Assembly (NCBI RefSeq): GCF_051014685.1
Contig: NW_027479291.1
Span: 1-64,000, forward strand
Reading direction: 5' to 3'
DNA length: 64,000 bases
From: Ptiloglossa arizonensis
Taxonomy: Eukaryota; Arthropoda; Insecta; Hymenoptera; Colletidae
Made by a program: the position numbers and the translations under genes. The notes beneath the pieces were generated by a model, which did not search any database, was not told the origin of the DNA, and saw only the letters and a list, made by a program, of their open reading frames with translations. Positions 58,401 to 64,000 of this stretch are shown piece by piece. Every line of letters begins with the position of its first letter. Positions within the stretch are counted from its first letter, which is position 1.

Positions 58401-61400
58401 TTGATCAATCCGCAAAATTTCTGTTGCATCTGAAAGTAGAAACTCGCCCGATTACAACGGTATGCGCACTTTTCCCCTAGGCGTTTCTAGTTATTCGTTT
58501 CGAGCATCAGAACTGCGAAAATTTTGAGTTTCTCAAGTGTTTCTTACCTCCAAACTGCCATATCTCGCGAACGGATTGACCAATCCGCAAAATTTCTGTT
58601 GCATCTGAAAGTAGAAACTCGCCCGATTACAACGGTAGGTGTAGTTTTCCCCTAGGCCGTTCTAGTTATTCGTATCCAGCATCAGAACTGCGAAAATTTT
58701 GAGTTTCTCAAGCGTTTCTTACCTCCAAACTGCCATATCTCGCGAACGGATAGACCAATCCGCAAAATTTCTGTTGCATCTGAAAGTAGAAACTCGCCCG
58801 ATTACAACGGTATGCGTACTTTTCCCCTAGGCCGTTCTAGTTATTCGTTTCGAGCATCAGAACTGCGAAAATTTTGAGTTTCTCAAGCGTTTCTTACCTC
58901 CAAACTGCCATATCTCGCGAACGGATTGACCAATCCGCAAAATTTCTGTTGCATCTGAAAGTAGAAACTCGCCCGATTACAACGGTATGCGTACTTTTCC
59001 CCTAGGCCGTTCTAGTTACTCGTTTCGAGCATCAGAACTGCGAAAATTTTGAGTTTCTCAAGCGTTTCTTACCTCCAAACTGCCATATCTCGCGAACGGA
59101 TAGACCAATCCGCAAAATTTCTGTTGCATCTGAAAGTAGAAACTCGCCCGATTACAACGGTATGCGTACTTTTCCCCTAGGCCGTTCTAGTTACTCGTTT
59201 CGAGCATCAGAACTGCGAAAATGTTGAGTTTCTCAAGCGTTTCTTATCTCCAAACTGGCATATCTCGCGAACGGATTGACCAATCCGCAAAATTTCTGTT
59301 GCATCTGAAAGTAGAAACTCGCCCGATTACAACGGTATGCGTACTTTTCCCCTAGGCCGTTCTAGTTACTCGTTTCGAGCATCAGAACTGCGAAAATTTT
59401 GAGTTTCTCAAGCGTTTCTTACCTCCAAACTACCATATCTCGCGAACGGATCGACCAATCCGCAAAATTTCTGTTGCTTCTAAGTAGAAACTCGCCCGAT
59501 TACAACGGTATGCGTACTTCTCCCCTAGGCCGTTGTAGTCATTCGTTTCGAGCATCAGAACTGCGAAAATTTTGAGTTTCTCAAGCGTTTCTTATCTCCA
59601 AACTGCCATATCTCGCGAACGGATTGATCAATCCGCAAAATTTCTGTTGCATCTGAAAGTAGAAACTCGCCCGATTACAACGGTATGCGCACTTTTCCCC
59701 TAGGCGGTTCTAGTTATTCGTTTCGAGCATCAGAACTGCGAAAATTTTGAGTTTCTCAAGCGATTCTTACCTCCAAACTGCCATATCTCGCGAACGGATT
59801 GACCAATCCGCAAAATTTCTGTTGCATCTGAAAGTAGAAACTAGCCCGATTACAACGGTAGGTGTAGTTTTCCCCTAGGCCGTTCTAGTTATTCGTATCG
59901 AGCATCAGAACTGCGAAAATTTTGAGTTTCTCAAGCGTTTCTTACCTCCAAACTGCCATATCTCGCGAACGGATAGACCAATCCGCAAAATTTCTGTTGC
60001 ATCTGAAAGTAGAAACTCGCCCGATTACAACGGTATGCGTACTTTTCCCCTAGGCCGTTCTAGTTACTCGTTTCGAGCATCAGAACTGCGAAAATTTTGA
60101 GTTTCTCAAGCGTTTCTTACCTCCAAACTACCATATCTCGCGAACGGAGCGACCAATCCGCAAAATTTCTGTTGCTTCTGAAAGTAGAAACTCGCCCGAT
60201 TACAACGGTATGCGTACTTCTCCGCTAGGCCGTTGTAGTCATTCGTTTCGAGCATCAGAACTGCGAAAATTTTGAGTTTCTCAAGCGTTTCTTACCTCCA
60301 AACTACCATATCTCGCGAACGGAGCGACCAATCCGCAAAATTTCTGTTGCTTCTGAAAGTAGAAACTCGCCCGATTACAACGGTATGCGTACTTTTCCCC
60401 TAGGCCGTTCTAGTTATTCGTTTCGAGCATCAGAACTGCGAAAATTTTGAGTTTCTCAAGCGTTTCTTACCTCCAAACTGCCATATCTCGCGAACGGATT
60501 GAACAATCCGCAAAATTTCTGTTGCTTCTGAAAGTAGAAATTCGCCCGATTACAACGGTATGCGTACTTCTCCCCTAGGCCGTTGTAGTCATTCGTTTCG
60601 AGCATCAGAACTGCGAAAATTTTGAGTTTCTCAAGCGTTTCATATCTCCAAACTGCCATATCTCGCGAACGGATTGATCAATCCGCAAAATTTCTGTTGC
60701 ATCTGAAAGTAGAAACTCGCCCGATTACAACGCTATGCGAACTTTTCCCCTAGGCGGTCCTAGTTATTCGTTTCGAGCATCAGAACTGCGAAAATTTTGA
60801 GTTTCTCAAGCGTTTCTTATTTCCAAACTGCCATATCTCGCGGACGGATTGAACAATCCGCAAAATTTCTGTTGCATCTGAAAGTAGAAACTCGCCCGAT
60901 TACAACGGTATGCGTACTTCTCCCCTAGGCCGTTCTAGTTATTCGTTTCGAGCATCAGAACTGCGAAAATTTTGAGTTTCTCAAGCGTTTCTTACCTCCA
61001 AACTGCCATATCTCGCGAACCGATTGACCAATCCGCAAAATTTCTGTTGCATCTGAAAGTAGAAACTCGCCCGATTACAACGGTGTGCGTACTTTTCCCC
61101 TAGGCCGTTCTAGTTACTCGTTTCGAGCATCAGAACTGCGAAAATTTTGAGTTTCTCAAGCGTTTCTTACCTCCAAACTACCATATCTCGCGAACGGAGC
61201 GACCAATCCGCAAAATTTCTGTTGCTTCTGAAAGTAGAAACTCGCCCGATTACAACGGTATGCGTACTTCTCCGCTAGGCCGTTGTAGTCATTCGTTTCG
61301 AGCATCAGAACTGCGAAAATTTTGAGTTTCTCAAGCGTTTCTTACCTCCAAACTACCATATCTCGCGAACGGAGCGACCAATCCGCAAAATTTCTGTTGC

Positions 61401-63350
61401 TTCTGAAAGTAGAAACTCGCCCGATTACAACGGTATGCGTACTTCTCCCCTAGGCCGTTGTAGTCATTCGTTTCGAGCATCAGAACTGCGAAAATTTTGA
61501 GTTTCTCAAGCGTTTCTTATCTCCAAACTGCCATATCTCGCGAACGGATTGATCAATCCGCAAAATTTCTGTTGCATCTGAAAGTAGAAACTCGCCCGAT
61601 TACAACGGTATGCGAACTTTTCCCCTAGGCGGTCCTAGTTATTCGTTTCGAGCATCAGAACTGCGAAAATTTTGAGTTTCTCAAGCGTTTCTTATTTCCA
61701 AACTGCCATATCTCGCGGACGGATTGACCAATCCGCAAAATTTCTGTTGCATCTGAAAGTAGAAAATCGCCCGATTACAACGGTATGCGTACTTCTCCCC
61801 TAGGCCGTTCTACTTATTCGTTTCGAGCATCAGAACTGCGAAAATTTTGAGTTTCTCAAGCGTTTCTTACCTCCAAACTGCCATATCTCGCGAACCGATT
61901 GACCAATCCGCAAAATTTCTGTTGCATCTGAAAGTAGAAACTCGCCCGATTACAACGGTGTGCGTACTTTTCCCCTAGGCCGTTCTAGTTACTCGTTTCG
62001 AGCATCAGAACTGCGAAAATTTTGAGTTTCTCAAGCGTTTCTTACCTCCAAACTACCATATCTCGCGAACGGTTCGGCCAATCCGCAAAATTTCTGTTGC
62101 TTCTGAAAGTAGAAACTCGCCCGATTACAACGGTATGCGTACTTCTCCCCTAGGCCGTTGTAGTCATTCGTTTCGAGCATCAGAACTGCGAAAATTTTGA
62201 GTTTCTCAAGCGTTTCTTATTTCCAAACTGCCATATCTCGCGAACGGATCGACTAATCCGCAAAATTTCTGTTGCATCTGAAAGTAGAAACTCGCCCGAT
62301 TACAACGGTATGCGTACTTTTCCCCTAGGCCGTTCTAGTTATTCGTTTCGAGCATCAGAACTGCGAAAATTTTGAGTTTCTCAAGCGTTTCTTACCTCCA
62401 AACTGCCATATCTCGCGAACGGATTGACCAATCCGCAAAATTTCTGTTGCATCTGAAAGTAGAAACTCGCCCGATTACAACGGTATGCGTACTTTTCCCC
62501 TAGGCCGTTCTAGTTACTCGTTTCGAGCATCAGAACTGCGAAAATTTTGAGTTTCTCAAGCGTTTCTTACCTCCAAACTACCATATCTCGCGAACGGATC
62601 GACCAATCCGCAAAATTTCTATTGCTTCTGAAAGTAGAAACTCGCCCGATTACAACGGTATGCGCACTTCTCCCCTAGGCGGTTGTAGTCATTCGTTTCG
62701 AGTATCAGAACTGCGAAAATTTTGAGTTTCTCAAGCGTTTCTTATCTCCAAACTGCCATATCTCGCGAACGGATTGATCAATCCGCAAAATTTCTGTTGC
62801 ATCTGAAAGTAGAAACTCGCCCGATTACAACGGTATGCGCACTTTTCCCCTAGGCGTTTCTAGTTATTCGTTTCGAGCATCAGAACTGCGAAAATTTTGA
62901 GTTTCTCAAGCGTTTCTTACCTCCAAACTGCCATATCTCGCGAACGGATAGACCAATCCGCAAAATTTCTGTTGCATCTGAAAGTAGAAACTCGCCCGAT
63001 TACAACGGTATGCGTACTTTTCCCCTAGGCCGTTCTAGTTACTCGTTTCGAGCATCAGAACTGCGAAAATGTTGAGTTTCTCAAGCGTTTCTTATCTCCA
63101 AACTGGCATATCTCGCGAACGGATTGACCAATCCGCAAAATTTCTGTTGCATCTGAAAGTAGAAACTCGCCCGATTACAACGGTATGCGTACTTTTCCCC
63201 TAGGCCGTTCTAGTTACTCGTTTCGAGCATCAGAACTGCGAAAATTTTGAGTTTCTCAAGCGTTTCTTACCTCCAAACTACCATATCTCGCGAACGGATC
63301 GACCAATCCGCAAAATTTCTGTTGCTTCTAAGTAGAAACTCGCCCGATTA
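49500..63350 (+). repeat. 173-bp monomer variant, six copies
   Basis: A two-base deletion turns GCTTCTGAAAGTAG into GCTTCTAAGTAG at about 49511, 50731, 54231, 55101, 59475 and 63321, and nowhere else in the window. The shared, rare indel shows that these monomers descend from one event and were spread by local duplication of the right part of the array. Confidence 0.85.
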
Positions 63351-64000
63351 CAACGGTATGCGTACTTCTCCCCTAGGCCGTTGTAGTCATTCGTTTCGAG
63401 CATCAGAACTGCGAAAATTTTGAGTTTCTCAAGCGTTTCTTATCTCCAAACTGCCATATCTCGCGAACGGATTGATCAATCCGCAAAATTTCTGTTGCAT
63501 CTGAAAGTAGAAACTCGCCCGATTACAACGGTATGCGCACTTTTCCCCTAGGCGGTTCTAGTTATTCGTTTCGAGCATCAGAACTGCGAAAATTTTGAGT
63601 TTCTCAAGCGATTCTTACCTCCAAACTGCCATATCTCGCGAACGGATTGACCAATCCGCAAAATTTCTGTTGCATCTGAAAGTAGAAACTAGCCCGATTA
63701 CAACGGTAGGTGTAGTTTTCCCCTAGGCCGTTCTTGTTATTCGTATCGAGCATCAGAACTGCGAAAATTTTGAGTTTCTCAAGCGTTTCTTACCTCCAAA
63801 CTGCCATATCTCGCGAACGGATAGACCAATCCGCAAAATTTCTGTTGCATCTGAAAGTAGAAACTCGCCCGATTACAACGGTATGCGTACTTTTCCCCTA
63901 GGCCGTTCTAGTTACTCGTTTCGAGCATCAGAACTGCGAAAATTTTGAGTTTCTCAAGCGTTTCTTACATCCAAACTACCATATCTCGCGAACGGAGCGA
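54650..64000 (+). repeat. 25/22-monomer higher-order repeat, three copies (third partial)
   Basis: The marker AAAATGTTGAG falls at about 54848, 59221 and 63069. The first spacing is 4373 bp (25 monomers less the two-base deletion). The second is 3848 bp (22 monomers less two bases). Other markers match at +4373: GCGTTTCATATC (56263 and 60636), ACAACGCTATGCG, GGTTCGGCC (57698 and 62071) and TAGGCGTTTC (58478 and 62851). Three monomers at about 58500-59025 are absent from the following copy, accounting for the length difference. Confidence 0.85.

Larger units (their letters stand above)
16491..64000 (+). repeat. 175-bp satellite array, right arm
   Basis: About 271 further monomers in the same orientation and phase as the left arm, running to the end of the window with no other interruption. 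Small indels occur in a few monomers: +1 near 22623; -1 near 23183, 25280, 34457 and 44122; -2 at six places between 49.5 and 63.4 kb. Open frames of 63-79 codons recur where CCTAGGCC is changed to CCTATGCC, which removes a stop. Most of these lack an ATG, and all are satellite. No gene, RNA gene or second transposon is seen anywhere in this stretch. Confidence 0.97.

Noticed and set aside
1..64000. CRISPR-like array
   Set aside because: Units are contiguous 175-bp tandem monomers with no short repeat and unique spacer alternation, and the context is eukaryotic.

Overview
This window looks like eukaryotic heterochromatin, probably from an arthropod. The captured gene fragment is an outspread/MPRIP-type exon and the retrotransposon has the architecture of the insect-rich R1 clade. 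A hymenopteran would fit, but nothing in the sequence proves the order. There is no sign of prokaryotic gene organisation. About 56 of the 64 kb is one tandem satellite with a 175-bp monomer, all head to tail on one strand (1-8570 and 16491-64000, about 320 monomers). Nested higher-order repeats of 2, 8-9, 10, 14, 17, 20, 22 and 25 monomers are visible in it. The satellite encodes nothing credible. The only interruption is a 7,920-bp block at 8571-16490. It is flanked by a perfect 13-bp direct repeat (GGCCGTTCTAGTT at 8558-8570 and 16491-16503) and ends in 36 uninterrupted A residues. Removing the block and one copy of the 13 bp restores the monomer spacing to exactly 175 bp. This is the signature of a single target-primed reverse transcription event. 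The block is chimeric. From 5' to 3' it holds: a tandemly duplicated segment of about 310 bp with a TATA box in each copy (about 8590-9236); a short 8-bp microsatellite; a 5' leader; an intact first coding exon that reads as the N-terminus of outspread/MPRIP (9981-10274) and still has a splice-donor-like GT after it; about 100 bp of apparent intron; and a full-length two-ORF non-LTR retrotransposon (about 10381-16490). ORF1 (10769-12712) is a Gag-like protein with a coiled coil and three CCHC knuckles. ORF2 (12712-15885) carries an apurinic-like endonuclease, a reverse transcriptase with YADD, and a C-terminal CCHC knuckle. The two overlap at TAATG. The 3' UTR contains a run of eight strong hairpins. 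The simplest reading is a 5' transduction: a LINE sitting in intron 1 of the host gene was copied from an unspliced transcript that began at or upstream of the host first exon, and the host promoter repeat, exon, intron piece and LINE moved together into the satellite. Intact ORFs, a perfect target-site duplication and a clean poly(A) tail indicate a recent event. Because promoter-like units lie inside the copied RNA, the daughter copy may carry its own promoter. That chimeric element is the most interesting thing in the window.
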